Assembly: GCF_008642335.1 (NCBI RefSeq) | Contig: NZ_CP029191.1 | Coordinates: 558,001 to 622,000, forward strand | Direction: 5' to 3' | Length of the DNA stretch: 64,000 nt | Origin: Streptomyces venezuelae | Lineage (GTDB): Bacteria > Actinomycetota > Actinomycetes > Streptomycetales > Streptomycetaceae | Part shown: positions 10,101-16,963 of the stretch, one piece after another | Numbering within the stretch: position 1 is the stretch's first letter | Layout of the letters: the number at the start of each line of letters is the position of its first letter | The notes under the pieces: generated by a model | The model's database searches: none | The model's input: only the letters and a program-made list of their open reading frames with translations | Told to the model about the DNA's origin: nothing | Program-made: the position numbers and the translations under genes

Positions 10101-10194
10101 TGACGCCGAATCCGCGACGGCCGGCGCGATCCGGCTGCAGGACCACGGCAACAAGGTCCGTTTCCGGAATGTGTGGGTGGAGCCGCTGACCTGA
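7171..10194 (+). CDS. Large secreted multidomain carbohydrate protein: PA14, sugar-dehydrogenase-like propeller, CBM, DUF1080
   Basis: 1007 residues. GTG start with AGGAGG just upstream. Domains in order: signal peptide (1-37); PA14-like beta domain (about 50-190, …DFRLISDDGSRLFLGGQ…); glucose/sorbosone-dehydrogenase-like propeller (about 205-560); CBM6/35-type module (about 690-805, …YDAESAKLSG…); C-terminal DUF1080 / 3-keto-disaccharide-hydrolase-like lectin fold (about 812-1005, …GNSGVYLQERYEVQILDSYG…). It probably binds and processes an extracellular polysaccharide. Codon 47 is TTA (7309-7311), so translation should depend on the bldA tRNA, linking it to development. Catalytic activity is inferred, not shown. 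Confidence 0.85.
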   Translation: MKPHHGARSTARARRSTGLLLSALLGAGLLAPGAAADDDDARPFADLPPQEPGVTLRVFDVRTPLEKLCDLKPAQTPNVDKLIPTADWTSTDGFGFSDNFVSQIVGNLNVPEAGAYDFRLISDDGSRLFLGGQQVIDHDGLHGAEPKDGSITLNAGYRSLRIDHFDRGGGQQVTLQWKPPGASEFTTVPNSVLSTDADVVRVTAPGRKECEGTYDTPGDGLPLIEVNPGYQLTDLRPKGFEPQVSAMDWLPDGRLAISTWGGSNETKGEVYLLDHVTGDTSPEKVTYKKIADGLREPMGIKYVDGKLYVSEKHQLTELNDTDGDDVSDEKRKIAEWPWGKNFHEFAFGLLYEKGDFYLNLSVAINYGGATTDPQPAPNRGTTIKVNKSTGKVSYLAGGLRTPNGIGRGPGNDLFVTDNQGGWLPASKLVHIKQDRFFNHYTNPDGPFDDKPVTKPVLWLPQNEIANSPSTPMRLKKGPFAGQMVFGDVTYGGLQRADLEKVAGEYQGAVFRHTQGLEAGISRISEGPDGAIYTGGLGADGNWGQEGKLRFGLQKLTPNGKTAFDIKTMRATRDGFDLTYTKPLSEETAARLTEGAYAVEQWRYVPTPDYGGPKVDEESLPVASAKLSDDRRTVRLTIPGLQPDRVVHVRSPRPFSSAGGEELWSTEAWYTLNAKPGPQEPVTTYDAESAKLSGSADIDNEHAGFTGGGFVDGFGDKGAKATFDVVADKAGAYDVGLRYANGPHPAPGTKTVGVSVNGGTAKQTSLPSTVAWNRWSTKTERLTLRKGHNTIAYSVGADDTGHVNLDALDVRRPGTRIDLFSGGSVSTAWQHGDGRSAEWPHKAEKSMEVCCGDLRTKQHFGDFRLHVEFRVPKLPDDVTGQDRGNSGVYLQERYEVQILDSYGVAKLADDEAGAIYRKKAADRNASKAPETWQTYDITFRAARFDADGKKTSDARVTVVWNGEKVHDDVAVDGPTGAGDAESATAGAIRLQDHGNKVRFRNVWVEPLT

Positions 10195-10201
10195 CCCGCC
10201 G

Positions 10202-10642
10202 TCACCCTCCGGCGAACAGGGTCGTCCCGTCGGGGCCGACCGCCTCGACGCGGGCGCCGTGTTCGACGGTGCGGCTGACCGTGCAGTACTTCTCGTGGGT
10301 CAGCCGGATGGCACGCTCCAGCGCCTCGGCGGCACGGGTGTCACCCTCGGGCAGGTCGAGTTCGTAGGAGACGCGCACGACGCCCACGCGACCGTCGTCC
10401 TCGGGCCGGGACACCGACTCGACGACGACGCGCAGGGCGTCGTGCTCGACGGTGCGGGCGGTGCGGTCCACGACGAGTCCGCCGCAGCCGCCGAGTGCGG
10501 CCAGGAGGAGCTCGACGGGGGTGAAGGAGGGCTGGGCGTCGGCATGGTCGGCGGCGGCGATGCGGACCTCGGCGCCGCGGTCGTTGCGGGCGGTCCAGTC
10601 GCGTTCGCCGTTGCGTACGGTCTCGATGCGGTAGTCGGCCAT
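10202..10642 (-). CDS. OsmC/Ohr family peroxiredoxin-like protein
   Basis: 146-residue protein of the OsmC superfamily, thiol peroxidases that reduce organic hydroperoxides. The two redox cysteines are present at about positions 53 (L-G-G-C-G-G) and 120 (H-E-K-Y-C-T). The ATG at 10642 begins M-A-D-Y-R-I-E, a usual family start. It converges on the large secreted protein with only 7 bp between the stops, and lies beside the PP2C phosphatase. Detoxification of peroxides or storage of acyl thiols are both possible. Confidence 0.85.
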   Translation of the reverse strand: MADYRIETVRNGERDWTARNDRGAEVRIAAADHADAQPSFTPVELLLAALGGCGGLVVDRTARTVEHDALRVVVESVSRPEDDGRVGVVRVSYELDLPEGDTRAAEALERAIRLTHEKYCTVSRTVEHGARVEAVGPDGTTLFAGG

Positions 10643-10701
10643 GGCCGAACGGTAACCAGGGCGGGGCTCGGTATGGCGCAGGCCGGTCCGACGGGCCTGG
10701 C

Positions 10702-12747
10702 TCAGGCGTCCGGTACGGCGAAGTCGCACCACACGGCCTTGCCCTCGCCGCGCGGCTCCACGCCCCAGCAGGAGGCGACCGCCTCCACGAGGAGCAGCCC
10801 GCGCCCGGAGGTGGCGGTCTCCGCGGGCGACCTCCGGCGGGGGCGGTCGCTGGAGCGATCCTTCACCCACAGGCGGACGCGTCGCGGCGGCCCGGAGAGC
10901 ACCTCCAGGGTGAGGATGGCGCCTCCGTCGGTGTGGACGAGGGCGTTGACGAGGAGTTCGCCGGCCGCCACCTCCACGTCGTCGGCGACGGCGCCGAAAC
11001 CCCACGAGGCGAGGTGTTCGCGCAGTGCGGCCCGCGCGTCGGCGAGCCCTTCGGGGTCGGCCTGGTGGACGTACCGGTGAATGCGCGGCTCCTGGGGCGT
11101 GCCGGGGTCGGGCAGTCTGCGCAGGACGAGGAGCGCAACGTCGTCACTCGTGCCCCAGCGCTGCCACAGCGCCTGGGAGAGGTGGTCCGCCAGGGCCTCG
11201 GCGCGTTCGGGGCCCTGGCGCATCACGTCGGCGAGGTTGCCCATGCCGGTATCGACGTCGAGAGTGGCGTCCTCCACGAGCCCGTCGGTGCAGAGCACCA
11301 TCGTCTCGCCCGGCACCAGGTCGAGGCGGACCTCGGGGAAGTCCTCCATGCCGAACTCGGAGGCCAGGCCGAGGGGCAGCCCGCCGGGCACCCGGGGCAC
11401 GCCCACCCGGCCGTCCACGTGGCGCACGAGGGGCGGCAGATGTCCGGCGCGGACGGCGCGCACGATGCCGGTGGCGGGGTCGAACTGGGCGTACGTGCAG
11501 GTGGCGAACCGCTCGGTGTCGAGCTCGGCGAGGAAGCGGGAGGCACGCGAGAGGACCGTGCTCGGCGGGTGGCCCTCGCCCGCGAAGGCGCGCAGGGCGA
11601 TGCGCAGCTGGCCCATGATGGCCGCGGCGTGCGTGTCGTGCCCCTGTACGTCGCCGACGACCAGGCCGATGCGGCCGCGGGGCAGGGCGACGACGTCGTA
11701 GAAGTCGCCGCCGACGTCGCGGCCGCCCCACGCGGCGTGGTAGCGCACGGCGACCTCGCAGTCCGCGACGGCGGGCACCCCGCGCGGCAGCATGGTGGCC
11801 TGGAGGCTCTTGGCGAGATCCCGCTCCTCGTCGAAGAGCATGGCGCGCTGCAGCGACTGGGCGACGATGCCGGAGAGCCCGATGCAGAGGTTGCGGTCCG
11901 CGTCGGTGAAGTCCTTGCGGCCGCGGTAGAAGAGGCCGAGTCCGCCGATGGCGCGGTCCTGGGCGACCAGTGGCAGGAACGCCGCGGAGTCGAGCCGCAT
12001 GCGCTCGATGTAGGGGCGCAGTCGGGTGAAGCGGCGCGCGAGGTCGGGCAGCGAGGCGACGAAGCGGGGCTGCCGGGTCATGACGGCCTCGGCCAGCGGC
12101 TGGGACTCGTCGAACTTGTGCAGTTTGAGTTCGTCGAGGGCCTGCATCGTCTGGCCCACCAGGGCGATCAGCTTCAGCTTGTCCCCCTCGACGAGGCCGA
12201 GGACGAGTCCGTCGGCGGCGAACCGGTCGAGGCCGCTCGCGCCGGACAGGACGGCGACCACGTCGTCGACGGTGACGGCCCGCGAGAGGGCCTGCGTGGT
12301 GCCCTGCACCATCAGGGCGATGCCCTGGCGGCGTTCCTCCCTGGGGTCGATGGCGGCGAGCTCCGCCCCGTCCTCCGACGCCGACCGCAGGACGCCGAGC
12401 ACGCGCACGGCCCGGCCCTCGCCGTCGCGCACGATGCGTCCGCGCGCGTGACCGAGGTGGCTCGTGCCGTCCCTGCGCCGGGCGCGGAAGTACACGCCGT
12501 AGCGGTCCGCGCCGGAGGCGACGGCCTCGGTGACGGCGTAGTTGATGCGCACGGCCTCTTCAGCAGGGATGCGCCTCGTCAGGCAGGTCACGCGCCCGTC
12601 GAATTCATCGGGTCGCAGGTCGAGCACCGCGAGGGAACCGGCGTCGAGACCGAGCGCGCCGGTCTTCAGGTCCCAGTCGAAACCGCCCACGCCGGTGAGG
12701 AGCAGGCACTGTTCCACATCGACGGATGTCTTCTTCGCTGACGTCAT
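10702..12747 (-). CDS. PAS-GAF-PP2C (SpoIIE-type) phosphatase with C-terminal anti-sigma-like ATPase domain
   Basis: 681-residue cytosolic signalling protein. PAS-like region at about 15-120, GAF domain about 150-305, SpoIIE/PP2C phosphatase about 325-540 (…GGDFYDVV…, …GDVQGHDTHAA…, …GHLPPLV…, …CTDGLVE…), and an RsbW-like HATPase_c domain about 550-680 (…GELLVNALVHTD…, …GRGLLLVEAV…). This layout joins phosphatase and anti-sigma kinase in one chain, a pattern common in Streptomyces for controlling SigB-family sigma factors through anti-anti-sigma proteins. Partner unknown. It is divergent from the GlsB-like gene. Confidence 0.9.
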   Translation of the reverse strand: MTSAKKTSVDVEQCLLLTGVGGFDWDLKTGALGLDAGSLAVLDLRPDEFDGRVTCLTRRIPAEEAVRINYAVTEAVASGADRYGVYFRARRRDGTSHLGHARGRIVRDGEGRAVRVLGVLRSASEDGAELAAIDPREERRQGIALMVQGTTQALSRAVTVDDVVAVLSGASGLDRFAADGLVLGLVEGDKLKLIALVGQTMQALDELKLHKFDESQPLAEAVMTRQPRFVASLPDLARRFTRLRPYIERMRLDSAAFLPLVAQDRAIGGLGLFYRGRKDFTDADRNLCIGLSGIVAQSLQRAMLFDEERDLAKSLQATMLPRGVPAVADCEVAVRYHAAWGGRDVGGDFYDVVALPRGRIGLVVGDVQGHDTHAAAIMGQLRIALRAFAGEGHPPSTVLSRASRFLAELDTERFATCTYAQFDPATGIVRAVRAGHLPPLVRHVDGRVGVPRVPGGLPLGLASEFGMEDFPEVRLDLVPGETMVLCTDGLVEDATLDVDTGMGNLADVMRQGPERAEALADHLSQALWQRWGTSDDVALLVLRRLPDPGTPQEPRIHRYVHQADPEGLADARAALREHLASWGFGAVADDVEVAAGELLVNALVHTDGGAILTLEVLSGPPRRVRLWVKDRSSDRPRRRSPAETATSGRGLLLVEAVASCWGVEPRGEGKAVWCDFAVPDA

Positions 12748-12821
12748 GGTGGTCTCCGGTATGCCGCTCGGCCACCATAAGCCGCCCGCGCGTCACCCGC
12801 CCGCCGGAGTCCGGCGTGCCA

Positions 12822-12849
12822 TTGGTCCCGTCAAACGTGACGTTGGTCC
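12822..12849. promoter_or_regulatory. Symmetric element in the PP2C/GlsB divergent promoter region
   Basis: TTGGTCC occurs at 12822-12828 and again at 12843-12849. Between them is the inverted repeat CGTCA-AACG-TGACG (12829-12842). Two direct repeats framing a palindrome in a 188-bp divergent spacer suggest a regulator-binding site. The protein is unknown. Confidence 0.35.
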
Positions 12850-12935
12850 TGTGTGACTCGTCATTGTCGGGACATTCGCTCTGTGTCGGCCTGGGGATCC
12901 AGTGCCGACCGGAGCACAAAGAGAGGAACGTTCTC

Positions 12936-13196
12936 GTGGGCATCATCGCCTGGATCCTGATCGGTCTCATCGCGGGAGCCATCGCCAAGGCCCTCACCCC
13001 CGGCAAGGATCCGGGAGGCTGCCTGCTGACCATGGTGATCGGCATCGTGGGCGGCCTGCTCGGCGGCTGGCTGGGCAAGGTGATCTTCGGCGTCCACTCG
13101 ATCAACGGGTTCTTCCACCTGTCGACGTGGATCGCCGCCATCGTCGGCTCCGTGATCGTTCTGTTCATCTACCGCCTGGTCTCGGGGAAGCGGTAG
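12936..13196 (+). CDS. GlsB/YeaQ/YmgE (transglycosylase-associated) small membrane protein
   Basis: 86-residue protein with three predicted membrane helices (about 3-18, 30-50 and 61-81) rich in glycine, matching the GlsB/YeaQ/YmgE stress-protein family. The GTG at 12936 follows an AGAGGAAC ribosome site. Members are induced by stress in many bacteria, but no biochemical role is established. It is divergent from the PP2C phosphatase, which may act on the sigma-factor pathway that controls it, and is followed by a very strong terminator. Confidence 0.85.
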   Translation: MGIIAWILIGLIAGAIAKALTPGKDPGGCLLTMVIGIVGGLLGGWLGKVIFGVHSINGFFHLSTWIAAIVGSVIVLFIYRLVSGKR

Positions 13197-13214
13197 AAGC
13201 CGCCCGTAGGGCCT

Positions 13215-13252
13215 CTCGGGGGCGCGCATCCGGCCGGATGCGCGCCCCCGAG
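13215..13252. terminator. Perfect 38-bp palindrome terminator
   Basis: Arms 13215-13233 and 13234-13252 are exact reverse complements with no spacer, giving a 17-bp stem and 4-base loop once folded. It lies 18 bp after the GlsB-like stop codon. No poly-T follows. Confidence 0.72.
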
Positions 13253-13294
13253 GCGTTTCCGGGTTCCACCGACTCCTGAATTCGCTCGCGTGTT

Positions 13295-13318
13295 CGAACA
13301 CTGGTTACACTGGTCGCA
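13295..13318 (+). promoter_or_regulatory. Candidate leaderless promoter with SOS-box-like site for the AlkB gene
   Basis: TACACT at 13306-13311 fits a TANNNT -10 element. Its last base is 7 nt before the ATG at 13318, so the mRNA would begin at or next to the start codon, and no Shine-Dalgarno is present. CGAACACTGGTTAC (13295-13308) resembles a degraded LexA site (CGAAC-N4-GTTCG). A 12-bp palindrome GTGTTCGAACAC overlaps at 13290-13301. Confidence 0.4.
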
Positions 13319-13947
13319 TGGCAACGCACCAGCTCCAGGGATCGCTCTTCGACCAGAGCGACGACGTACGCCTGGGCTCCCTGGCCGGAATCCGCCGGAC
13401 CGTCCTCGGCGACGGCGCGTGGATCGACCTGCTGACGGGCTGGCTGAGCGGCGCCGACACCCTGTTCGAACAGCTCGCCACGGAGGTCCCGTGGAAGGCG
13501 GAGCGCCGCCAGATGTACGAACGGGTCGTGGACGTCCCCCGCCTCCTCGCCTTCTACGGCGCGCGCGACCCCCTCCCCCACCCCGTCCTCGACGAGGCCC
13601 GCCGAGCCCTCTCCGAGCACTACGCCGCCGAGCTCGGCGAGGCGTTCACGACGGCGGGGCTGTGCCACTACCGGGACGGGCGCGACAGCGTGGCCTGGCA
13701 CGGCGACCGGATCGGCCGGGGCGCCCGCGAGAACACGATGGTCGCCATCCTCTCCGTGGGAGCCCCGCGCGATCTGCTGCTCCGCCCCCGCCGTGGCGGC
13801 GCGACCGTCCGGCAGCCCCTCGGACACGGCGACCTGATCGTGATGGGCGGCTCCTGCCAGCGCACCTGGGAGCACGCCGTCCCGAAGTCGACGCGCGCCT
13901 CCGGCGGACGCATCAGCATCCAGTTCCGGCCGCACGGCGTGCGGTGA
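13318..13947 (+). CDS. AlkB-like 2-oxoglutarate/Fe(II) dioxygenase (DNA alkylation repair)
   Basis: 209 residues. The iron ligands H128-x-D130 (W-H-G-D) and H186 (W-E-H-A-V-P-K), and the 2-oxoglutarate arginine pair R198/R204 (G-G-R-I-S-I-Q-F-R), match AlkB enzymes, which remove methyl groups from damaged DNA bases by oxidation. The length equals that of the E. coli protein. It appears to be leaderless, with a possible SOS-like site. Its 3' end overlaps the convergent NB-ARC gene by 35 bp on the opposite strand. Repair of nucleic acid is the likeliest role. Confidence 0.88.
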   Translation: MATHQLQGSLFDQSDDVRLGSLAGIRRTVLGDGAWIDLLTGWLSGADTLFEQLATEVPWKAERRQMYERVVDVPRLLAFYGARDPLPHPVLDEARRALSEHYAAELGEAFTTAGLCHYRDGRDSVAWHGDRIGRGARENTMVAILSVGAPRDLLLRPRRGGATVRQPLGHGDLIVMGGSCQRTWEHAVPKSTRASGGRISIQFRPHGVR

Positions 13948-15466
13948 GGGCGAACAGCCGGGTGAGCGGGTGGAAGCGGTAGCGCCCGGGGGCACGGGAC
14001 TCAAGGAGCTGTACGTCGACCAGTTGCTCCAGGATCACCTCCGTCGCCGACAGGGCGCCGCCGGTCGTCACCGCCGCCTCGGCCACCGTCAGCTCCCTCT
14101 GCTCGCCGTGCTCCCCCTGCTCCGCCGCGAGGAGCGGAAGAGCCAGCGCCGCCGCCCGCCCGCTCGGGCCGCGGGCCTGCAGCTCCCGGTGGCCGGCCGC
14201 CAGAGCCGCGTGCATGTCCAGGTCCGCGAAGGACAGCTCCGCGAGGCGGCGCGCCGGATCCGCGAGCCGGTCGGCGAGCTCCCGCACCGGCCACCGGGGC
14301 CGCGCCGCGAGGCGGGCGCCCGCGATGCGCAGCGCCAGCGGCAGGTGTCCGCAGTGCCGCGCGATGACCTGGGCTGCGCCGTGCTCGGCGGTCAGCCGCC
14401 CCGGCCCCGCCCACAGGGCGAGGACCGCGACGGACGCCGGGGGCGGGAGGGGCGTCAGATGGAGGTGCGCGGCGCCGTTCAGGGTGGCGAGGACGCCGAG
14501 GCTGGTGACGAGGACCGCGCAGCCGTGCGCCGCGGGCAGCAGCGGACGCACCTGGGCCGCGTCCACGGCGTTGTCGAGGACGATCAGGACGCGCCGCTCG
14601 GTGAGCAGCGTGCGGTAGGCGGCGGCCGCGTCCTCCGCACTGCCGGTGTACGGCCGCGGCGCGCCCAGCGCGTTGAGGAAGCGGCGCAGGACGACTGCGG
14701 GCGGGACGGGGCGCTCGTCGCGGTGTGAGCCCCGCAGGTCGGCGTAGAGCTGGCCGTCGGGGAACCGCTCGGCGAGCCGATGGGCGGCGTGCACGGCGAG
14801 CGCGGACTTGCCGACGCCGCCGGGGCCGTCGAGCGCGACGACGGCAGGACCCGCGCCCCGCGGTCCGGGGCGGAGCACGTCGAGCGCCTCCAGCTCCCTT
14901 TCCCTGCCCGGGAGTCCGGGGATGTCAGGAGGGAGCTGCCGGGGCACGGGCGGCAGGGGCCCCGCGTCGTCCTTTCCCTGCGGTACCGGGTGGCCGTTGA
15001 CCGCCGTGCGGGACCGGCGCGCCTCCTCCACCCGGTCGCGGGCCGTCGCCAGTATCCGCAGTTCGCGCCCGGTGGCGCCGAGGAGCTGGACCAGCGTGTC
15101 GAAGCGGTCCGTCGGCGGCAGCGTCTTGCCCGCGAAGTAGTCGCCGATCACCCCGTGCGCCCAGCCCGTCCGCGCCGACAGCTGGCGGTAGGTGAGCTGT
15201 GCACCGCCGTCCCTGCGCGCGGCACGCCTGCGCAGCTGCCGCAGCAGCGCGGCCAGCGCCTCCGCCGTGTCCACGGAATCGACCGGGCCCACGCCCGTCG
15301 GCGCCTCCCGCGGTTCTCCGTCCGGCGGATGCCCCGCCGCCCCCGTAGTCGCCCCCACTGCCCCCGTGACCCCCATCGTCGCTGCCGCCGCCGACGCTCC
15401 GCGCATCCGGATCTGTCCGGTGCTGCCCGACATCCGGGGCCGCCCCCGGGGAGGCGTTGCGAGCAT
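13913..15466 (-). CDS. Short HTH-NB-ARC regulator lacking TPR repeats
   Basis: About 517 residues from the ATG at 15466; the frame is open to 15511 and other starts (15433) are possible since none has a good ribosome site. After a low-complexity alanine/glycine N-terminus comes an XRE-like HTH (about 85-130, …LTYRQLSARTGWAHGVIGDYF…), then an NB-ARC ATPase with P-loop G-P-G-G-V-G-K-S (about 214-221), a D-N-type Walker B (V-L-I-V-L-D-N) and a winged-helix end. AfsR-like relatives usually continue into TPR repeats; here the protein stops. It is divergent from the paired VCNK genes and likely controls them through the iterons at 15566. Confidence 0.82.
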   Translation of the reverse strand: MLATPPRGRPRMSGSTGQIRMRGASAAAATMGVTGAVGATTGAAGHPPDGEPREAPTGVGPVDSVDTAEALAALLRQLRRRAARRDGGAQLTYRQLSARTGWAHGVIGDYFAGKTLPPTDRFDTLVQLLGATGRELRILATARDRVEEARRSRTAVNGHPVPQGKDDAGPLPPVPRQLPPDIPGLPGRERELEALDVLRPGPRGAGPAVVALDGPGGVGKSALAVHAAHRLAERFPDGQLYADLRGSHRDERPVPPAVVLRRFLNALGAPRPYTGSAEDAAAAYRTLLTERRVLIVLDNAVDAAQVRPLLPAAHGCAVLVTSLGVLATLNGAAHLHLTPLPPPASVAVLALWAGPGRLTAEHGAAQVIARHCGHLPLALRIAGARLAARPRWPVRELADRLADPARRLAELSFADLDMHAALAAGHRELQARGPSGRAAALALPLLAAEQGEHGEQRELTVAEAAVTTGGALSATEVILEQLVDVQLLESRAPGRYRFHPLTRLFALTARRAAGTGC

Positions 15467-15565
15467 CCCTCTACCGCTCGGAAGCCGCACTCCGGCGAGC
15501 GGGCACCGCACCGGCCGTCACCAAGGCATTCGTGGAACGCCGTCGACCGGTTTGGTGCGGCACGA

Positions 15566-15609
15566 CCGACATCGGACAACCGACCTCGGACACCCGACAT
15601 CGGACAACC
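15566..15609. repeat. Three tandem 14-bp iterons before the VCNK gene pair
   Basis: Units start at 15566, 15580 and 15594: CCGACATCGGACAA, CCGACCTCGGACAC, CCGACATCGGACAA, then CC. Each unit contains the half-palindrome CCGA-NN-TCGG. The last unit ends 17 bp before the ATG at 15627 and just upstream of the AAGGAG site. Such a phased array is typical of cooperative regulator binding, probably by the divergent NB-ARC protein (inference). Confidence 0.6.
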
Positions 15610-15626
15610 AAGGAGACACGACCTCT

Positions 15627-16277
15627 ATGAGCAGGGTCTGCAACAAAGCTCCCAATCTGCCGGACGGCAGCATCGCCGACCAGTCGCTCTACGCGAGCGT
15701 GGACGGCCCCATCGCCACCGGCTCGGCCCACTTCATGCGGGCCGGCAGCGAGCTCCACCTGATGCACTCCGACCTGGAGTTGAACGACCAGCGCCAGGCC
15801 GCTCTGCGGGTGCGCTGCGCCGCCGCGGCCGTCCAGGCGGCGCTGGTGGAGTACCGCACCTCGCACCGCGTCGCCCAGGAGCTCGGGTTCTACCCGGTCC
15901 ACGACGAGCGGCTGCGGACCGCGGGCGGCGGGACCGCCCCGGTGCGCGAGACGCTGGACGCCGCCCGGCAGGCGGACCTGGTCCAGCTGGACGACGTCGC
16001 CGTGGAAACCATCGCGCTGCGCTACGAAGCGGGCGGCGACGAGGCCGCGTACAGCCACTTCGTGACGGCGCTGACCGGGTTCTCGACGGAGCTCGACGCT
16101 TTCGCGGCCGGTGCCGCGGACGCGCCTCCCGCCGACTGGCAGCGGCTGGCCTGGCAGTTCCTGACGGCGTTCGACCGCATCCGGATCTACGGTCAGGCGC
16201 TGGCTGTCATCAACATCCTCGGTATGACCCCCAGTGCCGTCGCCGGCGCCGGAGACGGAAGGAGCAACCGGATATGA
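15627..16277 (+). CDS. Unknown protein A of a coupled VCNK pair
   Basis: 216 residues, no family recognised. It begins M-S-R-V-C-N-K, almost the same as the next protein (M-S-A-V-C-N-K), although the rest differs. The body looks alpha-helical and alanine-rich with no signal peptide or membrane helix. The ATG follows AAGGAG at 15611-15616. Its TGA overlaps the ATG of the next gene, so the two are co-translated and may form a complex. Expression probably depends on the iteron array immediately upstream. Two-protein assemblies, a toxin-like pair or a storage/scaffold role are all open. Confidence 0.7.
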   Translation: MSRVCNKAPNLPDGSIADQSLYASVDGPIATGSAHFMRAGSELHLMHSDLELNDQRQAALRVRCAAAAVQAALVEYRTSHRVAQELGFYPVHDERLRTAGGGTAPVRETLDAARQADLVQLDDVAVETIALRYEAGGDEAAYSHFVTALTGFSTELDAFAAGAADAPPADWQRLAWQFLTAFDRIRIYGQALAVINILGMTPSAVAGAGDGRSNRI

Positions 16278-16879
16278 GCGCCGTCTGCAACAAGATGCTC
16301 GCCCTCGGCGAGGAGGACCTGCGCGACAAGAAGCACCTCGCGCTGAGCGCGGGCACGGAACTGACCGCCGCGACCAGCGAACTGTGCCGGGCGCTCGAAC
16401 TCGCCGAGCACGGCGACGGGGTCAACGCCGCCGCCGTGTACGCCGCGGCGGCGCGGGACCGGCTCGACAACGCCGCGCGGATGCTGGCCCGGGTGGGCGA
16501 CATCCTCGCGACGGGCACCCTCACCGAGGAGTCGGCCTCCTGGTACCGCAGGCTGGACTACGACCGGCTCTACCGCTCCGGTCTGAGCCTCGGCCAGGTG
16601 CCGCACTCCATCGAGCTGTGGCAGGCGTTCGCCCGCCAGGCCGCGAAGGGCGGGCCTGTCGCCATCTGCCGCGACATGCGGGGCCGCACCGTCGCGGTCG
16701 CCGCTCTCATCGGGGACTGGCTGGAGCGGGCCGACGGCCCCGGGTCGGACGGAGAGCTGCTCCGCATCCAGTCCGCGATGGCCGACCTGGCCGCGTACGC
16801 CCAGTTCGTGGCCTTCGCCAACAAGGTGGAGCCGCGTGACCCGGCGTGGCTGACTCCGCTGGGGTCCGCCGTCGCCTAA
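16274..16879 (+). CDS. Unknown protein B of a coupled VCNK pair
   Basis: 201 residues, no family recognised. It shares the opening M-S-x-V-C-N-K with its upstream partner and overlaps it by ATGA. Predicted mostly helical (…VYAAAARDRLDNAARMLARVGDILATGTL…), soluble, with an aromatic stretch S-W-Y-R-R-L-D-Y-D-R-L-Y. A strong bidirectional hairpin ends the transcript. The shared N-terminal cysteine motif in otherwise unlike proteins suggests a common processing, lipid-attachment or partner-binding signal, but there is no lipobox leader. Confidence 0.7.
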   Translation: MSAVCNKMLALGEEDLRDKKHLALSAGTELTAATSELCRALELAEHGDGVNAAAVYAAAARDRLDNAARMLARVGDILATGTLTEESASWYRRLDYDRLYRSGLSLGQVPHSIELWQAFARQAAKGGPVAICRDMRGRTVAVAALIGDWLERADGPGSDGELLRIQSAMADLAAYAQFVAFANKVEPRDPAWLTPLGSAVA

Positions 16880-16900
16880 CGGCTGCCCCTGTGAAGAAAG

Positions 16901-16930
16901 AAGGAGCGTCGGCCCCGGCCGGCGCTCCTT
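16901..16930. terminator. Bidirectional terminator between VCNK pair and ABC exporter
   Basis: Arms 16901-16914 and 16917-16930 pair over 14 bp with one G-T wobble and a 2-base nominal loop. The genes on both sides converge on it. Confidence 0.72.
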
Positions 16931-16963
16931 CCGCGTTCCCGTCACCGGCAGGCGCGGTGCCCG

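Noticed and set aside
13290..13301. GTGTTCGAACAC as a true LexA box
   Set aside because: Half-sites are in the opposite order to CGAAC-N4-GTTCG; only the overlapping degenerate site at 13295-13308 is kept, at low confidence.
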